DNA of 64,000 nt from assembly GCA_903813345.2 (NCBI GenBank), contig CAIIXF020000003.1, positions 7,961,815-8,025,814 on the forward strand, written 5' to 3'. The notes beneath the pieces are model-generated. The model saw only the letters and a program-made list of their open reading frames with translations. It was not told the DNA's origin and searched no databases. Shown one piece after another: positions 39,395 to 51,000 of this stretch; position 1 is the stretch's first letter, and each line of letters opens with the position of its first letter. Source of the DNA: Owenia fusiformis (lineage: Eukaryota > Annelida > Polychaeta > Sabellida > Oweniidae). Both the position numbers and the translations under genes were made by a program.

Positions 39395-39565
39395 ATGGCG
39401 GGCATGGAATTATTATCAGACCAAGGTTTTAGAATCGATGGCCGTAAACCTTGTGAATTGAGGCGGATACAAAGTAAACTTGGTGTATTTGGTAAACCAG
39501 ACGGTTCTGCATATGTCGAACAAGGAAACACTAAAGTTCTTGCAGCTGTATATGGTCCACACGAG
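39395..39565 (+). CDS. EXOSC4: EXOSC4 exon 1
   Basis: The exon has 57 codons from ATG to a GTATTG donor. The start context CAGCATGGCG has G at +4, and the peptide matches the RRP41 N-terminus without a gap. Confidence 0.96.
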
Positions 39566-42500
39566 GTATTGCAATAAAAAATCTTCATTTTCAATTTCAT
39601 GATTTTAGAAATTTTTGTCATTTTAAATTTCATGATTGAATTGAATGATTAAAAGCGAATGATTAATTTCTGAAAATTAGAATGTGACAGTGAAATGAAC
39701 TTGAGTTAAGTGCAACAAATGTTCAGAAGACAACATATCTCATACGGGTTTGTAGAAAAAACCGGGTACCGCGTGGTAAATCCTCCATGCTGGGTTCAAA
39801 TTTGGTATCCGGTCGAAAAAAACGAATATATAACATAATAAGATCATTAGAAGATTTGTTTTCAATTTACAAAAATGTATGTAACTTCCTTCAAAATTTA
39901 CCGAGAAGCTTCAAATAAAAAGCATTTTAAGGTGACTGTTAACTTAAGGTGCTATGGAACTTAACAGGAAATGACAAAACAGGAAGTGACAATTTTTTTT
40001 GCATTTTTAGACATTTTTTGAACAAAGATAACAGAGTTCTGTTTTGACCTCCAGTCAATTCAACTAGTTCCAAATACCATTTACAGGTCCAGGATCACAA
40101 TGTTCATGGTCAGAATGACCCTAATCATGATGAAATAACGTTTTCAGCCCTATGAAAATGTGACTGAAAAATAGCTAAAAGTAGGAGGGTAGGAAAGGTC
40201 ACTGAACAGAATCTTTTGAATTTTACAGAAAATGTGCCCAATATATTGCTCTAAATGATACAATCTTTGAAAATTTGATATCATTCATGGAAAAAGAAAG
40301 AAAATGAAAAAACTGATTTTAAAAGCGATTTATTTTCCTTTTTATGACTGTCATTTTTGTTTAAGACAATTTTCTAAAATTTCAAAGATTGTATCAGTTG
40401 GAGCATTATATTGGGCACATTTTCTGAAAAATTCAAAAGATTCTGTTCAGTGACCTTCCCTAGCTCCTACTTTTAGCTTTTTTTCAGTCACACTTTCAAA
40501 GGGCTAAAAAGGTTATTTCATCATGTTTAGGGTCATTCTGACCCTGCACATTGTGATCCTGGACCTGTAAATGGTATTTGGAACTAGTTGAATCGACTGG
40601 AGGTCAAAACACAACTCTGTTATCCTTGTTCAAAAAACGTCTAAAAATGCAAAAAAAATTGTCACTTCCTGTTTTGTCATTTCCTGTTAACTTCCATAGC
40701 ACTTAAATCGATTTTCAGAAAAAATTGAAAATTTCACAATCTTGAAATTTTCAAACTCTTCCTGAGAAGTTGTTTTTATTATTTCACATATGCTTGTGCA
40801 CTGTAACCATTACAAAGACATCAAAGAACAACAAAAAACTTTAGTTTGAGAAAAAAAGTGCCGTTTAAAGAATTTGAGAAGATTTTTTTCTAGGAGTAGC
40901 CCGTGAAAAACCGCTGATTCAAAATATCTGAACATTTCAGAAAATATACTTCAAACATATATCAAAAACGAAGGAGCAACGGAAATTTGAAAAATTACCC
41001 GATAAAAAAATTGGGATCAAAATAAGGAAAAAAGTACACTTCTCAAATTGTTTTTTTCTATTTTTTTTAATTTGTATGAGAGATTTCAAAATTCTAAAGC
41101 TCCTTCCATTTTGGGCTATATTGAAGGGATGTTTCAGAGAAATTAGAAAAAAAAATGTTCAGGGACCTTTGCCGTGCTACTCTTTTTGTCAATTTTTCTG
41201 TCACATTTTCAGAGGACTCAAATTCCCATTCCAAAATGTTTACTGTTTCTATTTGCATTACCACAGTCAGCGTTTTCAATAGGGACTATGAAAAGTGAGT
41301 CCCGGGGACCCAGTGTTATAATAATTTGGGGTCCCTCCCAAAAAAAGTGGGTCCCAATTGAAAAAAGAGAAACACTTAATAAACATGCACATGTATTCTT
41401 TATGTTGCTTTATCATGTTTTTATTGCATGTATTTAGACCCTGGGGTCAGATTGTACAAGTGTAAATGATGAATAAGTAACGTTTATACACAAGGCGTTA
41501 CAGAATGTCACATCCAAGGCCATTTGAAAGCATTTGCACCCATTTGGGCTGATGAAAATGTTCCTCTTTCCAGCCCTGATGCATAAACTGCACCGCATTC
41601 CTTGGCCTGCAACATACTGCAGCCAGGGGTATGTGTTTTCCCATTCTGGGAGGTACCTCTTAACTTTAGGAGGGCGTGGCATGATAATACCCTTTACCTC
41701 GTCACTTTATGATTCAATTAATAATACTCAGATTCTATCCTAAAATTAAAAATTATTTGCAAAAACATTAATTATATAGACCCAATTCATGCAAGCGAAG
41801 CGAACTCTAAAGACATGAAAGAGGGGCCTGAGCCTCCCCACAGAAATTTTCTATATTTATACCTTCAAAATTAAGCAATCTAAGCATTTCCAGGAAGTCT
41901 TTAAACAGCTTGCCTTGATGCATTTCTAAATTTCAATTTTAATATTTTGTATTTTCACATTTTGTATATCCTAAATAATCATCATATTTAATCATTCTAA
42001 ACCCCAGTCAATGCAATTCAATGTAATCACAGCTGTATATCTGAATATAGATGGCACGTGTGTAGACTGATTTCTCTAAGCAAAAAACTAACTATAAAAT
42101 CCAAAAGATGGCAGTGTTTATATCACTTCTCACATTGAAATATTTTTGCAAAGCCGGCCACATTTTGACCAAAATGTACCGGTTTTATCATATTGTTTCA
42201 GCAAAATAAGTATTATTAAGGTAAGTTATACTATATTTTTTAAGTTTAAGTTGTATAAGCTTGATTTATTGGGTTAAACTTGGAGAAAATGCCGTTTGAC
42301 CTAAAATAATTTACTTTCTATTTTTTTCATTCGACAATTTTATTTCTGATATGTTTTCGCCAATTAGGGACGTTTTTCATATAAAATAACATTTGTTTGC
42401 AACCTATGGTGAGTAATGCGTCCCAAGAACGCACCAACAATTTTTTTCTGCGTCCATGACTATTTATTTACGTCCTCATAATGGGAGGACGGCATTGTTA

Positions 42501-45500
42501 AAAACCCAGCACAGTGAGCCAGGGGGTCATTAACAGAACTTTCGCAAAGTTACGAATTCTTAATTTGTAAATATTTAAAAAGTTACGAATGACTTACGAA
42601 TTCGTAAAGTTACGAATCGGCCATTAACAGAACACTTTTGTAAGTCATTCATTAGTTTTATCGTTCGTAAACGAATTTCAATTTGTGACGTCATCTTATA
42701 TCATTATTTAGCACAAATAAAAATATGATGTCATATCATATCATTGCGCGCTGTGATTAAACCTGTCTCCGCGATTTCAATGATTCCCAGCTCAGGAACA
42801 TATTTGCTTATCATGTGAGAATAGGTGGATATTTTAGCTTGAAACTTAGCATGCATATAAAGAACAATTTCTTTTTGCCAACCTGTATCCCTTACATAAG
42901 AACTGGATGAGAAATATGCCATTTGCAAAGTTATGAAAGGGTCTGAGGTGCTATTAAAGTTACGAACGAAAGCACATGTGACGTCATTTTTTCGTAACTT
43001 TGAGAATCGTTCGTAACTTTACGAAAGTTCTGTTAATGCACATTTACCAAATTTGTAAAATTAACAATTGACTTGCGAATTCGTAACTTTGCGAAAGTTC
43101 TGTTAATGACCCCCTGGTTATATAAATGATAAGTGGAACTAAAAAATTAAGAGAAAATCCAACCAAAAGTCAGTTAATTTTGATGGTCAGATTATACTCA
43201 AGTGCCATGTGCTTCCTGGTTTCGGCCATCTTGGATTTTTGATTAAGTTATAAGTTACCTTAAGGCTCTTTTCTTCCTATATCATCGTGGTCATATTTTC
43301 ATTGGTCATGGGGGGTGTGCGATAGCACCATCGAACCCCCTCCTGGCTACGCCTATGACATTGTAAGACGATTTGAAAAACATGACAAATCAATCTTACC
43401 TTATTTTCAATAGTTTGTACGTTGGTACGTGAATTGTTTTGATTATGATTTTAATCTCTAAATTGCTATCGTAACTTTAGCAGAGAGGTGACATGTGTTA
43501 ATTTACATGATGCAAAGTGTAAGATCATAGGCGTAGCCAGGAGAGGGTGTGATGGTGCGATCGCACCCCCCCCCCCCCCCCCATAACCAATGAAAATGTG
43601 TACATGATGATAGAGGAAGAAAAGAGCCTTAAAATGCTTTTTATTTGAAGCTTCTAGCTCAATTTTGAAGGAAGTTACATACATTTTTGTAAATTCAAAA
43701 CAAATCTTACATGTTTTCTAATGATCTAATTATGTTATATTTGCATTTTTTGTTTTTTTGGGTACCCGGTATTTCGACATTCTAAATGAACGAACAAACA
43801 TTCCATTTCTAAACTCAAAGTTGTTTCTAAAATGTATATGTAAACTTGTGATTAAAGGGTCTTGTCACACTAAAATCAAGTTGAAATTGATTTTCATGAA
43901 TTGTATCCAGTTGACATAAATAGTTTCCGAATTCTAAACCTCATTCATCAATCAGTGTAGATACGCTTAATTTGGCTACCATTCTAATTTGACGATTTAT
44001 TTTCAGATCTATTTTGGAAAATCCCTCAAGCATTTGTAGTTTGCAATTATTTCATTTGTCTGTGAATTAGTATTCCTATTTCGATGTCACTGCCATACTA
44101 AGACTTACTGAAAGCAGAACACATGAATCTGAAATGTTTATTTCCAGATCTATGCTAAAACTTCAGCTCAGTCCTGCCATCAATACTTGAAATTGTGCAA
44201 ATCCGCCAAATTAAGTAGCGTCAAATTAATTGTATCTACAGTATCTGTCGCATCATTGTGATCTGTATGTTATCAACTCAATAACTGAGTGAATTGTTTC
44301 ACAATTCATATTTAAGTTCTAGTTGAGATATAAGTTTAGAATGTTTAAAAAAACATATAGACAATGATTGTAAACTTATAAATTGGATCTACACCTAACA
44401 TACTCGTGTATGTCGACCACTGAACCGTGATCCCTATATATTATCAATAAGCTGAATATATAAAGTATCCAATCAAACACTTTGACTCCCATTTTGATAC
44501 ACTAATCAATCCAATCTGTGCCAGAGATTCCTGGAGAGAGCCATTTGGTTGCATTTGGTTAAACTCTCACCTGTTTCATAATGTTATCTCCAAAACTCAA
44601 TTTGAGATAAGAAAGACGTAATTTAAACATCATATAGGAATTCCTATTTCATTTTAGACCAAGAGATCTCACACATGTGATAATACATACAGTTTAAAAG
44701 TTACAAATGGTTTGCATTTGAATGTTATATCACATCCGACATCTGAAGATTTCTGACTAATAGCCTTCGTTATGTAACACCCTGTATTTTTATTTAAAAG
44801 TACAAGTTTACATACAAGTTGACCAATAACTTATATCGAAAGCTCTCTAATAGCTAGTTGCACATGGGTACATGCAAAGATCCCAATTTTGATTTGAGTT
44901 TTAATCTAGAGTTGGACTATACTGTTTCTATTTAAGACCTAGTTATGTCTTTGGTAATCTTATTGGAACTATAATTTTGATTAATTTCCAATGTTCACTT
45001 TTTGTTTCTTTCAGCCACGTGGTAATATTGTAAAACTACAAGACAAAGTTGTGATCAACTGTCAGTTCAGTATGGCGACCTTTAGTACAGGGGAGAGGAA
45101 GCGTCGACCCCGTGGGGACAGGAAGTCGATGGAGCTGTCGATGCACCTACAGCAAACATTTGAAGCTGCAATAATGACAGAGCTGTATCCCCAGTCACAG
45201 ATTGATATCTATGTGGAAGTGAGTTAACATTTATAACTTAGGTAAATCTACCTACTGAAATTTTTATCACACCCTTGGGTGTTATATTGTGGTCAGTTTG
45301 CCAGGTGGGCAGGCGGGTGGGTGGGTGTCCCGATAAATCTTCTAGAGGTTTCCAGCAAACTGAGTTACAGGGATTCATCTGAAATTTTTGTGTATGTTTC
45401 TATGAATGATAGTTTAGAACTGATTAGTTTTCGGGAAATTTTCAGGGATGTTTCTGCGTATGACACTTTAGAACTGAAAAGATTTTGGGCATTCTGGGTA

Positions 45501-47011
45501 AATGTTTAGGTGGCCATTTTGGATATTCCGTCCTAAAATCTTGTTTGTCGATGCTTGTCTACAGGTTTCCAGCAAAACCATTACTAGGATTCATCTGAAA
45601 ATTTAGGGATATTTTTACATACATGTAATATGAAACTTGAGAACTTAATCCTTTTTGGACATTCTGAGTAAATGCTAAGGCTGCCATTTTGGAATTTCCA
45701 TTCTAAAATCTTGTCTGTCAAGGCTTATCTACAGGTTTCCAGCCAAACCGTTACTAGGATTCATCTGAAAATTTTAGGGATATTTTACATATGAAAGTTT
45801 AGAAATGATGAGTTTTTGGGCAGTCTGGGTAAATTTTAGGGTGGCCATTTTTGATTTTCCATCACTAAAACTGTATTCTATTTAAGGGTGTTGTCTTGTT
45901 CACTCTGTGCCTTGTTGAACCTCTATAATGCGCCATTTAAAGGTATGGATGAATGAGACCCTCTATTTTGCGGGAGGTGTTGGGGTTTTGACAAAATTAT
46001 AATTGGATTGTCAAATTTCCTAACCTGGAGCAACATATTGATAGATTTCAGTTTCTAACCCAAGGTGTGATGATAGCTGGTCAAATATAGTCTGAAAATG
46101 GATTTGAAAATTACTTGAAGTGAGGATTTTTATGAAGAACTAAACGTTTGCTCATTATCCCAGTGGCCCTTCTAGGCCTCTATAGCTAATATTAATAATC
46201 TTGCATAAATATTCTGAATATAACAGCTCCAGTCTTACAGAGAAAGTATTGCTCAAGTGTCTACTGAAAGATGATCATTGAAACTGAGATTCATCAAGGA
46301 GGATTGGCTCCAAGCGACACCAATTGATATTCTTTTCCATATATATGGTCATCATGTAGTCATGTTATGAGAATATAATATTCAATCACAAAGAGGATTA
46401 GCTCCCAGAATGCAACATTGTTATTCTGTCCCATATGTGGTATAACCTGTAACCTTATTTCGTGATAGGTTCGGGAAACATGTAACTTTTAAATAAGGTT
46501 GGAGGTCAACATACCATATATGGGACAGAATATTGATGTTGCATTCTGGGAGCCAATCCTCCTTGGGGATTAATGAAGGATTATATGTCAGCTGATTACC
46601 TTGACAACTCCTCATAATGGACACAAAAAATCTCTTGAATAATTTCAGGTGCTCCAGTCTGATGGAGGAAACTATTGTACAAGTGTAAATGCTGCAACTT
46701 TAGCACTCATTGATGCAGGCATCCCTATGAAGGACTATGTTTGTGCATGCTCTGCTAGTTACCTTGACGACACCCCAATGGTGGACATTAACTACCTCGA
46801 GGAATCCTCAGGGGGTACAGAACTTATCGTCTCAATATTACCAAAATCTGAACAGATCGTGTTCCTGTCGTCAAATTCTAGATTACACGAAGACTGTTTG
46901 AATAAAGTTCTCGATATGGCCATAAAAGGATGCAAAGATGTGTATTTGTGTTTAGATGAGACTGTAAGAGAACATATGACTCAAGTATCTGCGAGTTTCT
47001 CAGCTGATTGA
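39395..47011 (+). CDS. EXOSC4: Exosome complex component RRP41 (complete, three exons)
   Basis: This is an RNase PH-fold ring subunit of the RNA exosome, which degrades and trims RNA 3'-to-5' in nucleus and cytoplasm. In animals the ring is structural and guides RNA to catalytic subunits. Join 39395-39565, 45015-45218 and 46649-47011: 57, 68 and 120 codons plus TGA, 245 residues, the same length as human EXOSC4. All junctions are phase 0 with GT-AG sites. Exon 1 starts MAGMELLSDQGFRIDGRKPC and contains DGSAYVEQGNTKVLAAVYGP. Exon 2 contains MATFSTGERKRRPRGDRKS. Exon 3 contains NAATLALIDAGIPMKDYVCA. AATAAA lies about 40 bp after the stop (47050). It is transcribed divergently from OPLAH. The gene is intact. 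Confidence 0.97.
39944..40707. mobile_element. 764-bp foldback element in EXOSC4 intron 1
   Basis: The left half from TTAAGGTGCTATGGAACTTA is the reverse complement of the right half, ending CTTCCATAGCACTTAA. The arms are about 375 bp each and nearly meet at the centre (about 40326), with scattered mismatches. The structure could form a very large hairpin in the pre-mRNA. Confidence 0.88.
41434..41682 (-). pseudogene. hAT-type zinc-finger N-terminal fragment
   Basis: The minus-strand frame reads PRPPKVKRYLPEWENTYPWL, then a GMRCSLC pair followed by about ten residues and GC. This resembles the BED/TTF-type DNA-binding start of hAT transposase relatives (Trp-x-x-x-Tyr-Pro-Trp-Leu, then Cys-x-x-Cys). 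Only this fragment remains, inside EXOSC4 intron 1. The family assignment is tentative. Confidence 0.45.
42519..43117. mobile_element. MITE with inverted ends, 0.6 kb
   Basis: The ends CCAGGGGGTCATTAACAGAA and TTCTGTTAATGACCCCCTGG are perfect inverted copies and continue into ACTTTCGCAAAGTTACGAAT. The sub-motif TTCGTAACTTTACGAA and variants occur many times internally, in both orientations. Confidence 0.9.
43261..43632. mobile_element. 372-bp foldback element with poly-C/G arms
   Basis: The left arm starts TAAGGCTCTTTTCTTCCTAT and ends TCCTGGCTACGCCTATGA (to about 43361). The right arm (about 43526-43632) is its inverted copy, including TCATAGGCGTAGCCAGGAG and a run of C. A solo arm occurs at 4630-4702. 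Confidence 0.87.
45015..45218 (+). CDS. EXOSC4: EXOSC4 exon 2
   Basis: The exon has 68 codons between TTTCTTTCAG and a GTGAGT donor. It encodes the RNase PH core around CQFSMATFSTGERKRRPRGD and the QTFEAAIMTELYPQSQIDIY helix and strand. Confidence 0.96.
45250..45900. repeat. Three diverged tandem units in EXOSC4 intron 2
   Basis: GGTTTCCAGCAAA followed by AGGATTCATCTGAAAATTT and a CATTTTGGA-TTCC-ATTCTAAAATC tail recurs at about 45343, 45568 and 45733. A GGTGGGCAGGCGGGTGGGTG stretch precedes the first unit. Confidence 0.75.
46393..46562. repeat. 170-bp palindrome in EXOSC4 intron 2
   Basis: GAGGATTAGCTCCCAGAATG at the left is inverted at the right (CATTCTGGGAGCCAATCCTCC), with TTCTGTCCCATAT and its complement inside. 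A third related block lies at about 46298. Confidence 0.82.
46649..47011 (+). CDS. EXOSC4: EXOSC4 exon 3 (terminal)
   Basis: The exon has 120 codons plus TGA after AATAATTTCAG. It begins VLQSDGGNYCTSVNAATLAL and covers the second half of the RNase PH fold and the C-terminal helix. Confidence 0.96.
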   Translation: MLQSDGGNYCTSVNAATLALIDAGIPMKDYVCACSASYLDDTPMVDINYLEESSGGTELIVSILPKSEQIVFLSSNSRLHEDCLNKVLDMAIKGCKDVYLCLDETVREHMTQVSASFSAD

Positions 47012-47840
47012 GGATATATGGGAAAATATTTATGTAGCTCTATTGTAAAAATAAATAAATTTTGTAAATAAGACAGCTATGATTGTTTCAGATTTTGCAG
47101 ATATGGGCCAATTTTGGGCCAAAAGCCTTCATGATTTTGAAATTCCATATTGCCAAAATATGGCTCTAAAATAAGTTTTTTGCTGCTTACTGTATGTCTT
47201 ATGGAACTAAATAGAAATATGAATTGTTAGTGAGATGTACACAAAAATTGTGATCTCACATTATTTTTTATTGATATTTCAGGCCCGTGGCCAGGTTTTG
47301 CCAAGGGGTTCACTTTTTGAAAAATTCCAGGGGGTTCACTCTTGACAATTTTCGTCCAAAAATGGCCAAAAAGAAGTGCTCAGAAGAATTTTTGGCTGGG
47401 TGGGGGGCTCGCCTTCGTGTATTTACTATTTATACACATAAAAAGTCCGAAGTTAAAGCTTCTTACCAGTTCAGACCCTTTAAATCGATATTGGGAGAAT
47501 GGTTTCAAAATTAAAATCTGCTGGTGAAACCCTAGGGAGATGTAATACAACCGGGGTAATACAAACCCACACAATTTGAAACATTCAATAAGCATAAGCC
47601 CCCTGTAAAGGAGAGGGGGATCTCAATTGAAATAAGGATCTAGAGGTACAGAATCTCCAAAAGCTCCACCAGAATCAGCAATCAAAGTTCATATTCAATC
47701 CAGAAACACAAAGTATAATGTTTGACATTTTTTATTTTCATAAGCAATAGAGTTTTTGAGTTTACAACAAAATTACCATCAGTTGCATGTTACAGTGTAC
47801 AGAATATTACGTTCAACAAAGTCTTTGAAATGATTATCAC
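47012..47840. other. Tail-to-tail spacer between EXOSC4 and the carboxypeptidase gene
   Basis: The spacer holds the EXOSC4 3' UTR, a MITE-like fragment from about 47283 (CCGTGGCCAGGTTTTGCCAA, GGGGTTCACT twice) and the carboxypeptidase 3' flank. No gene is seen. Confidence 0.55.
47050..47055 (+). terminator. EXOSC4 polyadenylation signal (AATAAA)
   Basis: AATAAA lies 39 bp downstream of the EXOSC4 stop codon and is followed by AT-rich sequence, a normal position for a short 3' UTR. Confidence 0.6.
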
Positions 47841-48019
47841 TTATGGCTGAAATTGTGAGACCATTGCCTTAAAGCCATCCCATGTCTCGTTCCCTACAGG
47901 AATAATCTCCTCTGGAGGAAGGAGAAAGCCCCACCCAAACCCTGGCAGCTCCACGGTGTAGACATATTTTATCTGTGGCACCCCCTTTGCCCAATCTCTT
48001 GAGGTACCTGATGATGGAT
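47841..48019 (-). CDS. Carboxypeptidase terminal exon
   Basis: The exon has 179 nt after GCATTTCAG. It encodes PSSGTSRDWAKGVPQIKYVY, the catalytic-Glu strand TVELPGFGWGFLLPPEEIIP, and the end VGNETWDGFKAMVSQFQP with TAA at 47841-47843. Confidence 0.93.
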
Positions 48020-51000
48020 CTGAAATGCGATGCACATAAAATTACACACAGAAAGACAATACATTACTACTTATAATTGTACATTTCAATGTTATTTATC
48101 ATTATGATTTTGAAGGAATGAGTTGAAGGAATATGCAGGGACTTTACCAGTAACAGTAACAGTCTATTGGGTATAAGTCACACTACTCAATTCAATACAG
48201 ATTTCAAATGAAAATATCTCTTTTTTATTTGTTTATCATATGATATATTGCACATGTTGCAGAAATATAACCATATATTTTATTCTGCCCATTTTCAAAT
48301 ACTAATTTGCTTCGTGATTTTGGTGATTTTGATTAAAAAGATCACTGTTTGTATATTGCGCCGTGAATTGTGAAGTTACTTAAAAGCTACATAGTCTTAT
48401 CAGGGATTTAAAATTACATAGGATACCCTAAGACCCTACCTAACACCCCAGTCACATTTGTCGCACGGCGGCCGCAAGTCGACCGCAGATCAATTAAATC
48501 GGTGAATTTCTGCGGCGAGCGTAGAAAAACTACGCTCGCCTTGCGGCCTCCGTACGGCGTATGCAGATTTTTACAGGCCGCAGGGAAGGCGTAGAAATTA
48601 TAACTCGGAGTTATAATTTTTGTTCATTTCTGAGGTCGCCGTAGAAATCAACTGGCTCAACAAGATTAAATCATTATTTGTCAATGTTTCACGATCACTT
48701 TTCATTTGATATTACATCCTAGCACTATGAATAACATTTATAAGTTGTCCCGATGTAAATAAAATGAAAAAAAAAGTATTATTTATCAACAGAAATTTAA
48801 AATTCACCATGCGGCTGCCGTGGGAAATGTGACTGCAAAAGTATGAGAGCGCAGAAATTCCACGGCGAGTGTAGAAATGTTACTGGCCGCAGAAATGATA
48901 GACCGCAAGGTCGCCGTAGGAAATGTGACTGGGGTGTAAGCTACAATGGATATTATATACACCTACAGAGAATATCGTTAGATGTCCCTACTGGATAGAT
49001 GGTGCCACGGTTGTCCTCGATTGCATCAGCCCATGCATTACCAACACGCATCTGAAACAAAGGCACGTATTACCAACACGCATCTGAAACATAGGTATGC
49101 ATTACCAATATGCATCTGAAACATAGGCATGCATTACTAACACGCATCTGAAACAAAGGCATGCATTACCAACACTCATCTGAAACAAAGGCATATATTA
49201 ATTACTAACACGCATCTGAAACGCAGCAATGCATAACTAACACGCATTTGAAACAAAGTCATGCATCACCAACACGCATATGAAACATAGGCATGCATTG
49301 CCAACACGCATCTGAAACATAGACATGCATTACTAACACGCATCTGAAACAAAGGTATATACATGTATTAATTACTAACACGCATCTGAAACGCAGCAAT
49401 GCATTACTAACGCGCATCTGAAACAAAGTCATGCATTACTAACACTCATCTGAAACATAGGCATATATTATCAACATGCATCACAGTGTCATGCATTACC
49501 AACATGCATTGCTAACACGCATCTGAAACGAGCATGCATTACTAACAGGCATCTGAAATACATGCACTACCAACACGTTGCCAACATGCATTAAGACATT
49601 GGGAGTTTTCAACAGAAGTTAGAGTGAACCAGAACCATTGCTTGTATCAATAATAAAATGCCCTGTAGGCCAAGCATTCCCAGCATACATGTGATTCATT
49701 GGAAAATGCAACACCATCCTCCCAACGCAGGGTTCCAGACATCATCCACTAAGTCCCTTCCTTCTTCCAATAGAAGAAGGAGGTATGAGTTCTGGAGGCC
49801 TGTGTTCGGAGGATGAAGCAACACACAAATCATTAAAGGCACAATACCAACATACATGTGGAACATTAATAAGCCATGCATACTAACCGAGATTTGATTC
49901 ATTAACGATGCAATGCACAAAACATGCATTATCAAAACACGCAAGCCATGCAACACCAACACAGACGAAACTAGTTTCAAACTAAAATTTCATTGACAAC
50001 GTATTGACGAAGATTTATAATAGTGTTCTTAAGACATATAGGCAAATAGTTAAATCAAAGAGGGCGCCAGATTAAAGCAATTTACAGATCTCATATACAT
50101 GTACTTGGTTGCTCACCAACTCATCATAATCGGGTGTATAATCAGAGGTGTATCCCCATGGCAACAGGAGCAACTGAGCAGCAGAATGAACCGTAATGAA
50201 AGATATGAACTCGCTTGCTCGGGGCATGATGAAATTACCCACTGCCAGAGCCTCGACCTCGGAGAACGCTGTCTCTCCTGCATACGTCTGGGCGCATGGA
50301 TCGTCATTGGTTCCAATACCTGGAGAGAATTACCAAAAGAGATTACATCGTGACCTGTACAGTTGAGATTATGAAGTGGTTATCTTACGTCAAGTCTTTT
50401 GACTCCCATTCCCAAGACGAGAATTGTCTTAAAACATATACTAGTACTTTTATGATTACATTAACTAATATTTAATTGATAATATCTTTCAACATTTCAA
50501 GTGCACATTTGCATGTTATCGTGTAGTAGTTCATTATGCATTAAGAATAGCCACATGTTTAATAGGCTACTTTCTAAAACTAATTATGGTTACTTTGCCC
50601 TCCCCCCTCCCCAATGTACTTCTTGCATGAAGGTGGATTTGAATGAGGGGGGGAAGGCTGGAAGCACAAGTGGCGAAGTGTTCAAAACTAGATTAGTTTA
50701 AATAATTTCAGAACTCCCTGCAGTTTAAGAATTTAAGCCCTGGACTCAGTACAATGTGGAATGACCATTCCTTGAAGGTGTTGCTTTCCCACATTTGCAC
50801 GAGATGCATCGAGTTTTAATTTTAGGAAACAACGCCTGAAAGGAATGGTCATTACACGATGTATTGAGTCTTGGGCTTAAAATCTTTTCACACATTTTCA
50901 AAATATTTTTCTGGCTACGGGCCTAGGAATGCAGTTACGTGGAATAGCGTGTTCTGATTGGGCGGAATTTGACACACATTGCCTAACTATTTATGAATTA

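Noticed and set aside
50099-50353. Plus-strand 84-codon ORF and a minus-strand 67-codon ORF
   Set aside because: Both are out-of-frame readings over the carboxypeptidase exon; the true frame carries the FITVHSAAQ zinc-ligand motif.
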